From Ramlibacter paludis (GTDB lineage: Bacteria > Pseudomonadota > Gammaproteobacteria > Burkholderiales > Burkholderiaceae_C), in NCBI RefSeq assembly GCF_022012305.1, contig NZ_JAKLTM010000001.1, positions 806,001 to 870,000 of the forward strand: a DNA stretch of 64,000 nt. Reading direction: 5' to 3'. The notes under the pieces were generated by a model. The model did no database searches, was not told where the DNA came from, and saw only the letters and a program-made list of their open reading frames with translations. Of the stretch, positions 7,231 through 18,242 are shown piece after piece. Numbering within the stretch: the stretch's first letter is position 1; every line of letters begins with the position of its first letter. A program made the translations under genes and the position numbers.

Positions 7231-10200
7231 ACTTCTCCCGCTTCTTCATCGACCGGCCGATCTTTGCCGGCGTGCTGTCGCTGCTGGTCTTCCTGGCCGG
7301 CCTGATCGCGCTGCGTGCACTGCCGATCTCCGAGTATCCGGAGGTCGTGCCGCCCACCATCGTCGTGCGCGCCAACTACCCCGGCGCCAACCCCAAGGTG
7401 ATCGCCGAGACGGTGGCCACGCCGCTGGAGGAGGCCATCAACGGCGTGGAAGGCATGCTCTACATGAGCAGCCAGGCCACCACCGACGGCCTGCTGACGC
7501 TCAACGTCACCTTCCGCCTGGGCACCGACCCGGACAAGGCGCAGCAGCTGGTGCAGAACCGCGTCGCGCAGGCCGAGCCGCGGCTGCCCGAGGAAGTGCG
7601 GCGCCTGGGCCTGTCCACGGTCAAGAGCTCGCCCGACATCACCATGGTGGTCCACCTGGTCTCGCCCAATGGGCGCTACGGCATGGACTACCTGCGCAAC
7701 TACGCCGTGCTGAACGTGCGCGACCGGCTCGCGCGCATCGGCGGCGTGGGCCAGGTGGGGATCTGGGGCGGCGGCGAGTACGCGATGCGCGTCTGGCTCG
7801 ATCCGCAGAAGGTCGCGCAACGCGGCTTGTCGGCGACCGACGTGGTGCGCGCGATCCGCGAGCAGAACGTGCAGGCCGCGGCCGGCGTGGTGGGCGCATC
7901 GCCGGGCCTGCCCGGCGTCGACATCCAGCTGTCCATCAACGCGCAGGGCCGCCTGCAGGACGAGGAGGAGTTCGGCGACATCATCGTCAAGACCGGCGCC
8001 GACGGTGCCGTCACGCGGCTGCGCGACGTGTCGCGGCTGGAGCTGGGCGCGGCCGACTATTCGCTGCGCTCGCTGTTGAACAACGATTCCGCCGTCGGCA
8101 TCGGCGTGTTCCAGGCGCCGGGCTCCAACGCGCTGCAGATCTCCGCCCAGGTCCGCGCGACCATGGAGGAAATCCGCAAGACCATGCCCGAGGGCGTGGA
8201 GTACCGCATCGCCTACGACCCCACGCAGTTCGTGCGCGCCTCCATCGAGTCGGTCGTGCACACGCTGCTGGAAGCCATCGCGCTGGTGGTGCTGGTGGTG
8301 ATCCTGTTCCTGCAGACCTGGCGCGCCTCGGTCATTCCGCTGCTGGCGGTGCCGGTCTCGGTGGTGGGCACCTTCGCCGTGCTGCACCTGCTCGGGTTCT
8401 CGATCAACGCCCTGAGCCTGTTCGGGCTGGTGCTGGCCATCGGCATCGTGGTGGACGACGCCATCGTGGTGGTGGAGAACGTGGAGCGCAACATCGAGGC
8501 CGGCCTGAGTCCGCGCGACGCGACCTACCGCGCGATGAAGGAAGTGTCCGGGCCCATCGTGGCCATCGCGCTGGTGCTGGTGGCGGTGTTCGTCCCGCTG
8601 GCGTTCATCAGCGGGCTCACGGGACAGTTCTACCGCCAGTTCGCGGTGACCATCGCGATCTCCACGGTGATCTCGGCCTTCAACTCGCTGACGCTTTCGC
8701 CGGCCCTCGCTGCGCTGCTGCTGCGCGGGCACGACGCGCCCAAGGATGCGCTCACGCGCTTCATGGACCGCGCCTTCGGCTGGCTGTTCCGCCGCTTCAA
8801 CAAGGTGTTCACGCGCGGCTCCACCGCCTATGGCGGCGGCGTACGCACCGTGCTCTCGCACAAGGGCGCGATGCTGGCCGTGTACGCGGTGCTGGCGCTG
8901 GCGACCGCGGGCCTGTTCCAGGCCGTGCCCAAGGGCTTCGTGCCGGCGCAGGACAAGCAGTACCTGATCGGCTTCGCGCAGCTGCCCGATGGCGCCACCC
9001 TGGACCGCACCGACGCCGTCATCCGCAAGATGGGCGAGATCGCGCAGAAGAACCCCAACGTCGAAGGCACGCTGGCCTTCCCGGGCCTGTCGATCAACGG
9101 CTTCACCAACAGCTCCAATTCGGGGATCGTGTTCGCGATGCTGAAGCCCTTCGACCAGCGCAAGGGCAAGGACCAGAGCGGCGAGGCGGTCGCCGGCCAG
9201 TTGAACCAGGCTTTCGGCGGCATCCAGGACGCGTTCATCGTGATGTTCCCGCCGCCGCCCGTGCAGGGCCTGGGCACCACGGGCGGCTTCAAGCTGCAGC
9301 TGGAAGACCGCGGCTCGCTCGGCTACGAGGCGATGGACAGCGCCGTGAAGGCCTTCATGGCCAAGGCCTACCAGTCGCCGGAGCTGGCCGGCCTGTTCAC
9401 CAGCTGGCAGGTCAACGTGCCGCAGCTCTATGCCGACATCGACCGCACCCGCGCGCGCCAGCTGGGCGTGGCCGTCACCGACGTGTTCGACACCATGTCC
9501 ACCTACCTGGGCAGCGTGTACGTCAACGACTTCAACAAGTTCGGCCGCACCTACAGCGTGCGCGTGCAGGCGGATGCGCCGTACCGGGCGCGGGCCGAGG
9601 ACATCGGCGCGCTCAAGGTGCGCTCGTCCTCCGGCGAGATGGTGCCGCTGTCGTCGCTGATGAACGTGCGTTCCAGCTACGGCCCCGAGCGTGCCATGCG
9701 CTACAACGGCTACCTCACTGCCGACATCAACGGCGGGCCGGCCCCGGGCTTCTCCTCGGGCCAGGCGCAGGAAGCCATCAAGCGCATTGCCGCGGAGACG
9801 CTGCCCGCGGGCATCTCCTACGAGTGGACCGAGCTGACCTACCAGGAGATCCTGGCCGGCAACTCCGCCCTCGTCGTGTTCCCGCTGGCGATCCTGCTGG
9901 TGTTCCTGGTGCTGGCCGCGCAGTACGAGAGCCTGACGCTGCCGCTGGCCATCCTGCTGATCGTACCCATGGGCATCTTCGCGGCGCTTACGGGTGTCTG
10001 GCTGGGCGGCGGCGAGAACAACGTGTTCACGCAGATCGGGCTGATGGTGCTGGTGGGGCTGTCGGCGAAGAACGCGATCCTGATCGTGGAGTTCGCGCGC
10101 GAGCTGGAGTTCGCCGGCCGCACGCCGGTGCAGGCGGCGATCGAGGCGGCGCGGCTGCGGCTGCGGCCCATCCTCATGACCTCGCTCGCTTTCGTCATGG

Positions 10201-10472
10201 GCGTGGTGCCGCTGGTGCTGTCGTCCGGCGCCGGCTCCGAGATGCGGCGCGCCATGGGCGTGGCCGTGTTCAGCGGGATGATCGGCGTGACGGCCTTCGG
10301 CCTCTTCCTCACCCCCGTGTTCTACGTCGTGCTGCGCCGCCTGGCGGGCAACCGGCCGCTGCGCCAGCACGGGCAGGTGCCGCACTTCGAGGGTTTCGCC
10401 GGCAGCGGCAGCGGCGGCGGCGGCGCGGTGCGCCCCGTGCCCGCGGCGCCCGTGCATTCCCAGGAGTCCTGA
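7227..10472 (+). CDS. mexF: RND multidrug efflux pump, MexF/HAE1 type
   Basis: A 1081-residue proton-driven inner-membrane transporter. Twelve membrane helices and two large periplasmic loops are recognisable. The N-terminus [20 protein letters not shown] is typical of HAE1 pumps. Helix 4 holds the proton-relay Asp pair ([13 protein letters not shown]), and the second half has [16 protein letters not shown] with the conserved Lys. The length matches the family (1030-1080). It starts in an ATGA overlap with the adaptor gene. The cytoplasmic C-terminal tail ends in a Gly/Ser-rich segment. Substrates are probably hydrophobic drugs or aromatics, but specificity cannot be read. Confidence 0.93.
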   Translation: MNFSRFFIDRPIFAGVLSLLVFLAGLIALRALPISEYPEVVPPTIVVRANYPGANPKVIAETVATPLEEAINGVEGMLYMSSQATTDGLLTLNVTFRLGTDPDKAQQLVQNRVAQAEPRLPEEVRRLGLSTVKSSPDITMVVHLVSPNGRYGMDYLRNYAVLNVRDRLARIGGVGQVGIWGGGEYAMRVWLDPQKVAQRGLSATDVVRAIREQNVQAAAGVVGASPGLPGVDIQLSINAQGRLQDEEEFGDIIVKTGADGAVTRLRDVSRLELGAADYSLRSLLNNDSAVGIGVFQAPGSNALQISAQVRATMEEIRKTMPEGVEYRIAYDPTQFVRASIESVVHTLLEAIALVVLVVILFLQTWRASVIPLLAVPVSVVGTFAVLHLLGFSINALSLFGLVLAIGIVVDDAIVVVENVERNIEAGLSPRDATYRAMKEVSGPIVAIALVLVAVFVPLAFISGLTGQFYRQFAVTIAISTVISAFNSLTLSPALAALLLRGHDAPKDALTRFMDRAFGWLFRRFNKVFTRGSTAYGGGVRTVLSHKGAMLAVYAVLALATAGLFQAVPKGFVPAQDKQYLIGFAQLPDGATLDRTDAVIRKMGEIAQKNPNVEGTLAFPGLSINGFTNSSNSGIVFAMLKPFDQRKGKDQSGEAVAGQLNQAFGGIQDAFIVMFPPPPVQGLGTTGGFKLQLEDRGSLGYEAMDSAVKAFMAKAYQSPELAGLFTSWQVNVPQLYADIDRTRARQLGVAVTDVFDTMSTYLGSVYVNDFNKFGRTYSVRVQADAPYRARAEDIGALKVRSSSGEMVPLSSLMNVRSSYGPERAMRYNGYLTADINGGPAPGFSSGQAQEAIKRIAAETLPAGISYEWTELTYQEILAGNSALVVFPLAILLVFLVLAAQYESLTLPLAILLIVPMGIFAALTGVWLGGGENNVFTQIGLMVLVGLSAKNAILIVEFARELEFAGRTPVQAAIEAARLRLRPILMTSLAFVMGVVPLVLSSGAGSEMRRAMGVAVFSGMIGVTAFGLFLTPVFYVVLRRLAGNRPLRQHGQVPHFEGFAGSGSGGGGAVRPVPAAPVHSQES

Positions 10473-10474
10473 TC

Positions 10475-11893
10475 ATGAAGACCTTTGCCTTGCTTCCGCT
10501 GGTGGGCGCGCTGCTGCTTGCCGGTTGCGCCACCGCCTTGCCCGAGCTGCCCGCGCAGCCGGCGCCGCCCGCGCAGTTCAAGGAGAACGCGCAGTGGACC
10601 ACCGCCGCGCCCGCCGAGTCCCGCGACCGCGGCGAGTGGTGGAGGGCCTTCGGCGACCCGCAGCTCGATGCGCTGGTGCAGCGCGCCGCCGATGCCAACA
10701 CCGGCGTGCGCGAGGCCGCCGCGCGGCTGGCGCAGGCGCGGGCGGCGGTGCGCTCGGCCAATGCCGAACGGCTGCCGCAACTGGCCCTCGGCGCGTCCGC
10801 GGACCGTGCGGCGGGTGCCAACAGCGCCGCCGGGCCGGCGCCGTTCACGCTGTACCAGGCCGGCGTGCAGCTCGCCTACGAGCCCGACCTGTTCGGCCGC
10901 GCCGGTGGCCGGCGCGATGCCGCTTCGCTGGATGCCGACGCACGAGCGGCGCTGCTGCAAAGCACGCGCCTGGCCGTGCAGGCCGAGACCGCGCAGGCTT
11001 ACCTCGCGCTGCGCGCCCTGGATGTGGAACAGGCGCTGGTGCGCGAGACGGTGGAAGCGTATGCCGGCACGCTGCGGCTGACGCAGCGCCGCCACCAGGC
11101 CGGCGACGTCGCCGAGCTCGACGTGGTGCGCGTGCAGGCGGAAGTCGCGGCCACCGAAGCCGAGGCGCTGGCCATCGCGCGACAGCGGGCCGCGCTGGAG
11201 CATGCGCTGGCCGTGCTGGTGGGCGACGCCGCTTCCGAGTTCACGCTGCCGGCCGCGGAATGGACGACGGCCTTGCCCGTGATTCCCGCCGGCGTGCCCG
11301 CGACCGTGCTGGCCCGCCGCCCGGACGTGTCGGCGGCGCAGTCCTCGCTGCTGGCCGCGCAGGCCCGCGTGGGCGTGGCGCAGGCCGCCTGGTTCCCGCG
11401 CCTGGCGCTCACCGGCCAGGGCGGCTTCGCGTCGCCGGAGCTGGGCGACCTGCTGCGCTGGTCGGCCCGCGCCTGGAGCGTGGGCGCGCTGCTGTCGCTG
11501 CCGATCTTCGATGGCGGACGCCGCCAGGCCGGCATCGAGGACGCGCGGTCGCAGCTCGATGCGGCGCTCGCCTCCTATCGCGGCCAGGTGCTGGTCGCCT
11601 TCCGCGAAGTGGAGGACCAGCTGTCGGCGCTGCGGCTGCTGCACGAACAGTCGCTGGCGCAAGGGCGCGCGGTGGAAGCGGCACGCCGGGCCACCACGCT
11701 GTCGGGCACGCGCTATCGGAACGGCCTGGTGAGCCAGCTGGAGCTGCTCGATGCGCAGCGCAGCGAACTGCGCAACCGCCGGCAGGCCCTGCAGGTGCGC
11801 GCGGCGCAGTTCCAGGCGACGGTGGTGCTGGTGCGGGCGCTGGGCGGCGACTGGGGCGCGGCGCCGCGCCCGGTGCAGGTCGCGGGCGACTGA
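10475..11893 (+). CDS. Outer-membrane efflux lipoprotein, NodT/OprN family
   Basis: A 472-residue outer-membrane factor completing the tripartite efflux pump. A lipoprotein signal ends LLLAGC (Cys18). Two repeated outer-membrane-efflux domains follow, with the typical motifs FGDPQLDALV near the start, YEPDLFGR, and in the second half LARRPDVSAAQ and LSLPIFDGGRRQA. Long Ala/Gln-rich helices form the periplasmic barrel. It starts 2 bases after the pump stop codon, with AGGAG overlapping the end of the pump gene, so it belongs to the same operon. It ends 3 bases from the convergent Na/Pi gene. Confidence 0.92.
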   Translation: MKTFALLPLVGALLLAGCATALPELPAQPAPPAQFKENAQWTTAAPAESRDRGEWWRAFGDPQLDALVQRAADANTGVREAAARLAQARAAVRSANAERLPQLALGASADRAAGANSAAGPAPFTLYQAGVQLAYEPDLFGRAGGRRDAASLDADARAALLQSTRLAVQAETAQAYLALRALDVEQALVRETVEAYAGTLRLTQRRHQAGDVAELDVVRVQAEVAATEAEALAIARQRAALEHALAVLVGDAASEFTLPAAEWTTALPVIPAGVPATVLARRPDVSAAQSSLLAAQARVGVAQAAWFPRLALTGQGGFASPELGDLLRWSARAWSVGALLSLPIFDGGRRQAGIEDARSQLDAALASYRGQVLVAFREVEDQLSALRLLHEQSLAQGRAVEAARRATTLSGTRYRNGLVSQLELLDAQRSELRNRRQALQVRAAQFQATVVLVRALGGDWGAAPRPVQVAGD

Positions 11894-11896
11894 GGC

Positions 11897-13570
11897 TCAG
11901 GACGCCAGGTCGGAGCCGGCGTCGGGCAGCAGTTGCTTGATGCGGCTCGGCGCCAGCGCGCCGGCCGAATCGAGGATCGGGTAGGCGATCGAGCAGATGT
12001 GGGAGTTGATCCGCTTCATGTCGCTGATCAGGTCCAGGTGCAGCGAACTGGTCTCCACGCTCTGCACGGTGTTCTCGGCCAGGCGCACCAGGTGCGTGCC
12101 CGCATAGGCGCGCTCCAGGTCGCGGAAGCGCGCCTTTTCCTCCAGCAGCTTGCGGGCGTCGCGCTCGGAGCCGTTGAGGAACACGCTCATGCCCAGGCGC
12201 AGGTTGTCGACCAGGCGCGCGTGCAGCTCGCAGATCTCCGCCATGCCGGCGTCGGAGAAGCTGCGCGACTTCCGGATCTTCTTGTCCTCGATGTCGATCA
12301 GGATGCGCTCGATGATGTCGCCGATCTGCTCCATGTTGATGGTGAAGCTGATGATGTCGGTCCAGCGCCGGCTTTCCTCTTCCCCCAGCGCCTCGCGCGA
12401 GATCTTGGTCAGGTAGTACTTGATGGCCGAATAGAGCTGGTCGACCGTGTCGTCCATCTTGCGCAGTTCCTCGGCCAGGCGCAGGTCGTTGTCCTTGATC
12501 ACGCGCAGCATGCCCATGAGCATGGTTTCGACCACGTCGGCCTGGTGCAGCGCCTCGCGCGCGGCGCAGGAGATGGCCAGCGAAGGCGTCGACAGCGCGA
12601 TCGGATCCAGGTGGTGCGGCCGCCCCGCGACCATGTGCTTGGGCGTCTTGGGCAGCCAGGTTTCCACCTGCCGCGCCACCACCTTGGTCAGGCCGATGAA
12701 GGCCAGCGCCATCACGATGTTGAAGGACAGGTGGAACAGCACCACCACCGTGGCCGGGGATTCGCCGAGGAAGGGCCGGGCGTAGCGCAGCCACAGTCCC
12801 ACCAGCGGCGCGCACAGCAGCACCCCGATGACCTTGAACACCAGGTTGCCCATGGGCACCTGCCGCACCTCCACCGGCGACTTCGCCGTGGCCAGCACGC
12901 CCAGCACGCCGCTTCCGAGGTTGGCGCCGAGGGTCAGGCCCAGGGCCACGTCCAGCGGCAGGGCGCCGGAGGCGGCGAGCGTGGCCGTCAGCAGCACGAT
13001 CGCCAGGGACGAATAAGCCACCAGGGACATCACGGCGCCGACGGTGATCTCCAGCAGCACGTCGCTGGAAAGCGACAGCAGCAGCGCCTTGATGGCCGGC
13101 GACTGCACCATGATCGCGGTCGACTCCGACACCAGCCGCAGCGCGAGCAGCATCAGCCCCAGGCCGATCAGCACGCGGCCGAGGCGGCCCATGGGCGTCG
13201 CCTGCCGGCCGATGAACAGCACGACGCCGACGAAGATGAAGAGGGGCGACAGCCAGGACAGGTCGAAGGAGAACACCACCGACATCAGGCTGCTGCCCAC
13301 GTCGGCGCCCAGCATCACGGCGAGCGCGATCGGCAGGGCGACGACGCCCTGGCCGACGAAGGAGGACACGATCAGCGCGGTGGCCGTGGAGGACTGCACG
13401 AGTGCGGTGACGCCGACGCCGGCGAGCGCGGCCGCCGGGCGGGTCCCGATGCTGCGCGCGAGCACGTGGCGCAGGTTGGCGCCAAAAACGCGCAGGATGC
13501 CGGTCCGTACGAGATAGGTGCCCCACACCAGCAGCGCCACGGCTGCCAGCAGGTTCAGCAGATGCTTCAT
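11897..13570 (-). CDS. Na/Pi cotransporter family protein with PhoU-like tail
   Basis: A 557-residue membrane protein. The N-terminal part (about 1-310) holds two inverted Na/Pi-cotransporter repeats. The first has the hallmark ALVQSSTATALIVSS (56-70). In the second the equivalent reads AYSSLAIVLL, so the Gln-Ser-Ser is altered. The C-terminal part (about 340-550) is helical and PhoU-like (EALHQADVVETMLMGMLRVI, MEQIGDIIERI). Bacterial members take up phosphate or regulate its export. No pho regulatory genes are next to it. It is oriented against the efflux operon. Confidence 0.88.
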   Translation of the reverse strand: MKHLLNLLAAVALLVWGTYLVRTGILRVFGANLRHVLARSIGTRPAAALAGVGVTALVQSSTATALIVSSFVGQGVVALPIALAVMLGADVGSSLMSVVFSFDLSWLSPLFIFVGVVLFIGRQATPMGRLGRVLIGLGLMLLALRLVSESTAIMVQSPAIKALLLSLSSDVLLEITVGAVMSLVAYSSLAIVLLTATLAASGALPLDVALGLTLGANLGSGVLGVLATAKSPVEVRQVPMGNLVFKVIGVLLCAPLVGLWLRYARPFLGESPATVVVLFHLSFNIVMALAFIGLTKVVARQVETWLPKTPKHMVAGRPHHLDPIALSTPSLAISCAAREALHQADVVETMLMGMLRVIKDNDLRLAEELRKMDDTVDQLYSAIKYYLTKISREALGEEESRRWTDIISFTINMEQIGDIIERILIDIEDKKIRKSRSFSDAGMAEICELHARLVDNLRLGMSVFLNGSERDARKLLEEKARFRDLERAYAGTHLVRLAENTVQSVETSSLHLDLISDMKRINSHICSIAYPILDSAGALAPSRIKQLLPDAGSDLAS

Positions 13571-13624
13571 GTTTGAAGCAATGATACGCCGGGCCCCGGC
13601 ACCAGGGCCAGTAAGCGTTTGGCT

Positions 13625-14137
13625 TTACCGGGTTCGGCGCACCCGCAGCAGTTCATCGAGGATCAGGCAGGCCGCGCCTATGGTGATGCCGGCGTCGGCC
13701 ACGTTGAAGGCCGGGAAGTACCAGCGGTTGGCATAGTGCACCTGGAGGAAGTCGACCACGTAGCCATGCAGCAGGCGGTCGACCACGTTGCCCACCGCGC
13801 CGCCCAGGATGCAGGCGAGCGCGAAGGAGAACAGCTTCTGGTGCGAATGGCTGCGCAGCAGCCACAGGATGAAGAGCACCGCCACCACCGCGATGCCGGT
13901 GAACAGCCAGCGCTGCCAGCCCGAGGCCGCGGCCAGGAAGCTGAAGGCCGCGCCGGTGTTGTGCGCCCGCACGATGTTGAAGAAGGGCGTGACGTAGGTC
14001 GAGTCGCCGTACTGGTAGTAGCCCAGGATCAGGACCTTGGTGAACTGGTCGGCGATCAGCACGATCAGGGCGAGGCCCAGCCAGGGCAGCATGCTGCCGC
14101 CGGTGCCGGACGTGGAGAGCGAGAGGTTGCGGGCCAT
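13625..14137 (-). CDS. lspA: Lipoprotein signal peptidase II
   Basis: A 170-residue inner-membrane aspartyl protease that cuts signal peptides before the lipid-modified Cys of prolipoproteins. Four membrane helices are visible. The two catalytic Asp motifs are present: [14 protein letters not shown] and [11 protein letters not shown]. The ATG overlaps the ileS stop codon (TGATG), so it is translationally coupled to ileS in the common ribF-ileS-lspA order. The length is normal for the family. Confidence 0.95.
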   Translation of the reverse strand: MARNLSLSTSGTGGSMLPWLGLALIVLIADQFTKVLILGYYQYGDSTYVTPFFNIVRAHNTGAAFSFLAAASGWQRWLFTGIAVVAVLFILWLLRSHSHQKLFSFALACILGGAVGNVVDRLLHGYVVDFLQVHYANRWYFPAFNVADAGITIGAACLILDELLRVRRTR

Positions 14138-16977
14138 CAAGCGTGCTCCCGCGCTTCGCCGGCGCCGAACAGGTTGCTCACGCAGCGGCCGCAGATGGTG
14201 GGATGCCCCGGGTCGCTGCCGACGTCGGGCCGCCAATGCCAGCAGCGCTCGCACTTCGTGTCGGTGCTCGGCACCGCCTGCACCGCGAGGTCGGCGCCCG
14301 GCTGCAGCGTGACCTGCGAGGCGATGAAGATGAACTTCAGGTCGTCGCCCAGGCTGGCGAGCAGCGCGTGGTCGTCCGGTCCTGCCGTCACCACCAGGTT
14401 GGCCTGCAGCGACGAGCCCACCTGGCCCTTTTCGCGCAGCGCCTCGATTTCCTTGTTGGCGAGGTCGCGGATCTCGTGGATGCGGTTCCACTTGGCCAGC
14501 AGCGCTTCGTCCGGGGCGCCGATCTCGGCGTACTCCTCGAGGAAGATCGACTCCGAGCTGCCGAAAAGCTTCCAGGCTTCCTCGGCGGTGAAGCTGAGGA
14601 AAGGCGCCATCCAGCGCAGCATGGCGTGCGTGATGTTCCACAGCACGGTCTGGGCGCTGCGGCGTGCCAGCGACTTGGGCGCCGTGGTGTACAGGCGGTC
14701 CTTCAGCACGTCCAGGTAGAACGCGCCCAGGTCCTCGGAGCAGTACACCTGCAGCTTGGCCACCACCGGGTGGAACTCGTAGACCTCGTAGTGCGCCAGC
14801 ACTTCCTGCTGGAACTGCGCCGCCCGCGCGAGGGCGTAGCGGTCGATCTCCAGCAGCTCGTTCAAGGGCACGGCGTCCTTGGCCGGATCGAAGTCGCTCA
14901 CGTTGGCCAGCAGGAAGCGCAGGGTGTTGCGGATGCGGCGGTAGGCGTCGACCACGCGGGCCAGGATCTTGTCGTCGCCGGCGATGTCGCCGGAGTAGTC
15001 GGAGGCGGCCACCCACAGGCGGATGATCTCCGCGCCCAGCTTCTTGCTGGTTTCCTGCGGATCCACGCCGTTGCCCATCGACTTGGACATCTTGCGGCCC
15101 TGGCTGTCCACCGTGAAGCCGTGCGTCAGGATGCCGCGGTAGGGCGCGCGGCCGTACATCGCGCAGGCGGTCAGCAGCGAGCTGTGGAACCAGCCGCGGT
15201 GCTGGTCGTGACCTTCGAGGTAGAGGTCGGCCTCGGGGCCGTTCTCGTGGCCGGCGCCGGCGTGCGAACCTTTCAGCACCGTGGTGTGCGTGGTGCCCGA
15301 GTCGAACCAGACTTCCAGGATGTCCTGGCTCTTGGTGTAGGCCGGTGCATCGGCGGCGGCGCCCACCTTGGCAAGGATCTCCTCGGTGCTGGCCTTGCTC
15401 CAGGCCTCGATGCCGCCGGCGTCGACCATGTCGGCGGCGAGGTCCAGGATCTCCATGGTCCTGGGGTGCAGCTCGCCGGAGTCCTTGTGCAGGAAGAAGG
15501 GCAGGGGCACGCCCCAGCTGCGCTGGCGCGAGATGCACCAGTCGGGCCGGCCGGCGATCATGTCGCGCAGGCGGGCCTTGCCGTTCTCGGGATAGAAGGC
15601 GGTCTCGTCGATCGCGGCCAGCGCCAGGTTGCGCAGCGTGTCGGGCGCCTTGTCCTTGGTGAACACGCCAACGCCCTCGTCCATGCGAACGAACCACTGC
15701 GCCGCGGCGCGGTAGATCACGGGCGTCTTGTGGCGCCAGCAGTGCGGGTAGCTGTGGACGATGGTTTCGGTGGCGAACAGGCGGCCGGCGTCGTCCAGCG
15801 TCTTGATGATGTGCGGGACGGCCTTCCAGATGTTCTCGCCGCCGAACAGCGGGAAGTCGGGCGCGTAGGAGCCGTTGCCCTGCACCGGGTTCAGGATGTC
15901 GTCGTAGGCGAGGCCGTGGGCGACGCAGCTGTTGAAGTCGTCCAGGCCGTAGGCGGGCGAGGAGTGCACGATGCCGGTGCCGTCGTCGGCCGTGGCGTAG
16001 TCGGCCAGGTAGACCGGCGACAGGCGCCGGAAGCCGGCGTCGACGTCGTACAGCGGATGCTGGAACTCCAGGCCGCCGAGGTTCTTGCCTTCGGTGGTAG
16101 CCAGCACCTTGCCCTCGAGCTTGAAGCGGGCCAGCGCCTTCTCCACCAGCACCTCGGCCAGGATCAGGCGGCCGCGCGGCGTGTCGACCAGCGCGTAGAC
16201 GATCTCGGGGTTGAGGTTCAGCGCCTGGTTGGCGGGGATGGTCCAGGCGGTGGTCGTCCAGATCACGGCGAAGATGTCGCTGCCGGTCGCCGGCACGCCG
16301 AAGGCCGCGGCGACCTGGGCCGCGTCGTTGGCCTTGAAGCCGACGTCCAGCGTCTGCGACTTCTTGTCCGCGTACTCGATCTCGAACTCGGCGAGCGAGG
16401 AGCCGCAGTCGAAGCACCAGTACACCGGCTTCAGGCCGCGGTAGACGAAGCCGCGTTCCACCACGCGCTTGAACGCGCGGATCTCGCCGGCCTCGGTGCC
16501 GAAGTCCATGGTGCGGTACGGATGGTCCCAGTCGCCCAGCACGCCCAGGCGCTTGAAGTCCACCATCTGCAGCGCGATCTGCTCGGTGGCGAAGGCGCGG
16601 CTCTTCGCCTGCATCTCGTCGCGCGGCAGGTTGCGGCCGTACTTCTTCTCGATCGCGTTCTCGATCGGCAGGCCGTGGCAGTCCCAGCCGGGGATGTAGG
16701 CGGCGTCCAGGCCCTTCAGCTGCCGGGACTTGACGATCATGTCCTTCAGGATCTTGTTGACCGCGTGGCCCATGTGGATCTGGCCGTTGGCGTAGGGCGG
16801 GCCGTCGTGCAGCACGAACTTCTGCCGGCCGGCGCGGGCGACGCGCAGGCGCTTGTAGAGGCCTTCGACCTCCCACTGCTTCACCCAGCCCGGCTCGCGC
16901 TTGGGCAGGTCGCCGCGCATGGGGAAGGGCGTGTCGGGCAGGTTGAGGGTGGCGCGGTAATCGGTCTTGTCGGTCAT
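14137..16977 (-). CDS. ileS: Isoleucyl-tRNA synthetase
   Basis: A 946-residue class I aminoacyl-tRNA synthetase charging tRNA-Ile. The ATP-binding HIGH motif is present as HMGH (68-71) and the second motif as KMSKS in [10 protein letters not shown]. The central editing domain is intact, and a C-terminal zinc finger has two Cys pairs (CERC and CGRC). The chosen ATG gives [20 protein letters not shown], the usual start of beta-proteobacterial IleS; the open frame runs further upstream through repeat sequence. It lies between ribF and lspA in one direction. Confidence 0.96.
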   Translation of the reverse strand: MTDKTDYRATLNLPDTPFPMRGDLPKREPGWVKQWEVEGLYKRLRVARAGRQKFVLHDGPPYANGQIHMGHAVNKILKDMIVKSRQLKGLDAAYIPGWDCHGLPIENAIEKKYGRNLPRDEMQAKSRAFATEQIALQMVDFKRLGVLGDWDHPYRTMDFGTEAGEIRAFKRVVERGFVYRGLKPVYWCFDCGSSLAEFEIEYADKKSQTLDVGFKANDAAQVAAAFGVPATGSDIFAVIWTTTAWTIPANQALNLNPEIVYALVDTPRGRLILAEVLVEKALARFKLEGKVLATTEGKNLGGLEFQHPLYDVDAGFRRLSPVYLADYATADDGTGIVHSSPAYGLDDFNSCVAHGLAYDDILNPVQGNGSYAPDFPLFGGENIWKAVPHIIKTLDDAGRLFATETIVHSYPHCWRHKTPVIYRAAAQWFVRMDEGVGVFTKDKAPDTLRNLALAAIDETAFYPENGKARLRDMIAGRPDWCISRQRSWGVPLPFFLHKDSGELHPRTMEILDLAADMVDAGGIEAWSKASTEEILAKVGAAADAPAYTKSQDILEVWFDSGTTHTTVLKGSHAGAGHENGPEADLYLEGHDQHRGWFHSSLLTACAMYGRAPYRGILTHGFTVDSQGRKMSKSMGNGVDPQETSKKLGAEIIRLWVAASDYSGDIAGDDKILARVVDAYRRIRNTLRFLLANVSDFDPAKDAVPLNELLEIDRYALARAAQFQQEVLAHYEVYEFHPVVAKLQVYCSEDLGAFYLDVLKDRLYTTAPKSLARRSAQTVLWNITHAMLRWMAPFLSFTAEEAWKLFGSSESIFLEEYAEIGAPDEALLAKWNRIHEIRDLANKEIEALREKGQVGSSLQANLVVTAGPDDHALLASLGDDLKFIFIASQVTLQPGADLAVQAVPSTDTKCERCWHWRPDVGSDPGHPTICGRCVSNLFGAGEAREHA

Positions 16978-17003
16978 GAGGGAGCCTGTTCGGTGCTTGT
17001 ACT

Positions 17004-17080
17004 TGTCATGCCGGGCCGGACCCGGCATCCACGGCGGTGAAACCGTGGGGGATGGATTGCGGGTCGGGCCCGCAATGACA
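17004..17080. repeat. REP-like long inverted repeat between ribF and ileS
   Basis: A 77-base element has imperfect 28-base arms. The left arm starts TGTCATGCCGGGCCGGACCC and the right arm ends GGGTCGGGCCCGCAATGACA. The outer TGTCAT/ATGACA and the inner TCCA/TGGA pair exactly. It fills most of the 112-base ribF-ileS gap. Similar TGTCAT...ATGACA elements are known as dispersed intergenic palindromes in alpha- and beta-proteobacteria. Here it would form a strong hairpin in the ribF-ileS transcript. Confidence 0.75.
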
Positions 17081-17089
17081 AGGGCACCG

Positions 17090-18100
17090 TTAAATTCGGT
17101 CGCGCGTGGTCTGCCGCCGGGTTTCGGCGTGGGTGGAAGCAAAGAAGGCCCGGGCGGCGTCGCAGTCGCGCGCGATGCCCGCTTTCAGGGCATCGAGACC
17201 GTCGTAGCGCAGCTCGTCGTGCAGTTTGTGCAGCAGTTCCACCCGGATGATTTTACCGTAGGCCCCTTCGGCCCCCAGCCGGGCGGGCCATTGCAGGCAG
17301 TGCGTCTCCAGCAGCACCCGGCCGCCGTTGACGTCCTTCGGGTCCAGCGAAGGCCGGATGCCGAGGTTGGCGACCCCTTCCAGCGGGCGCTCGTCCAGCC
17401 CGTGGACCCGCACGGCGAAGATGCCGCTCGCGGCGGGCTTCCAGTGGGCGAAGCGCAGGTTGAGGGTCTTGAACCCCAGCTCGCGGCCGAGCTTGCGGCC
17501 ATGCACCACGTGCCCGCTGATGCTGTACGGCCGCCCGAGCAGGGTCGCCGCGCCGGCCATGTCGCCGCGGGCCAGCGCTTCGCGCACCGCGGAGCTCGAC
17601 ACGCGCAGCCGGTGCACCTCGTAGGCGTTCATGCGGGCGACGTCGAAGCCCAGGCGGCTGCCGGACGAATCCAGCAGGGCGTAGTCGCCGGCGCGCTTGG
17701 CGCCGAAGCGGAAGTCGTCGCCCACCAGCACGTACTTCGCGCCCAGGCCCTTCACCAGCACGTTGCTGATGAAGGCGTCGGGCTCCTGGCTCGACAGGCG
17801 CGCATCGAACTTGAGGATCACGCACTGGTCGACGCCGCAGCCGGCCAGCTCGGTCAGCTTGTCGCGCAGGGTCGCGATGCGCGCCGGCGCCAGTTCCGGC
17901 TTGCGGTGCAGCGCCGCGAAATAGTCACGCGGATGCGGCTCGAAGGTCAGCACGCAGCTGGGCACGCCGCGGTGCCGGGCCTCGTTGTTCAGCAGGGCCA
18001 GCATCGCCTGGTGGCCGCGATGCACCCCGTCGAAATTGCCGATCGTCACGGCGCAGGCCCGGGCGATCTGGGGGTGGTGGAAGCCGCGCAGGATCTGCAT
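17090..18100 (-). CDS. ribF: Bifunctional riboflavin kinase / FAD synthetase
   Basis: A 336-residue enzyme making FMN from riboflavin and then FAD. The N-terminal nucleotidyltransferase domain carries [11 protein letters not shown] and [14 protein letters not shown]. The C-terminal flavokinase domain starts near [20 protein letters not shown] and continues with the ATP/riboflavin-binding GFKTLNL segment. The start [10 protein letters not shown] is the usual one, although the frame is open 23 codons further upstream. It is the first gene of the ribF-ileS-lspA block and divergent from the HNH gene. Confidence 0.95.
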   Translation of the reverse strand: MQILRGFHHPQIARACAVTIGNFDGVHRGHQAMLALLNNEARHRGVPSCVLTFEPHPRDYFAALHRKPELAPARIATLRDKLTELAGCGVDQCVILKFDARLSSQEPDAFISNVLVKGLGAKYVLVGDDFRFGAKRAGDYALLDSSGSRLGFDVARMNAYEVHRLRVSSSAVREALARGDMAGAATLLGRPYSISGHVVHGRKLGRELGFKTLNLRFAHWKPAASGIFAVRVHGLDERPLEGVANLGIRPSLDPKDVNGGRVLLETHCLQWPARLGAEGAYGKIIRVELLHKLHDELRYDGLDALKAGIARDCDAARAFFASTHAETRRQTTRDRI

Positions 18101-18190
18101 GGGGGCGAGGTATGTTTTTGATAGCAGTCGGTGGCGTGGCGCAAGGCCCACGCACCCGGGACTGGTCATGGGTCCAGCACGAAAAACAGG

Positions 18191-18196
18191 TATATT
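18191..18196 (+). promoter_or_regulatory. Possible -10 element for the HNH gene
   Basis: TATATT lies 47 bases before the chosen start of the HNH gene and is flanked by the short inverted pair AGCAC/GTGCT (18176-18201). No convincing -35 sits 16-18 bases upstream, so this is a weak prediction. Confidence 0.3.
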
Positions 18197-18242
18197 GTGC
18201 TTGAAGGTCCGTGCCGACGTCGTTTCCTGGAAGGAGTCGCGT

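Noticed and set aside
6858..10457. 1199-codon minus-strand frame opposite the RND pump
   Set aside because: His/Arg/Ala/Gln-rich antisense shadow with no recognisable motif.
5049..10472. A single 1807-codon plus-strand frame reaching the RND pump
   Set aside because: Only the last 1081 codons are the pump. The upstream part is a shadow of the hydrolase-like and adaptor genes, and the ATGA overlap at 7227 is the normal start.
14143..17040. 965-codon plus-strand frame opposite ileS
   Set aside because: Antisense shadow with Val/Gly/Ala/Arg/His bias; ileS has all family motifs.
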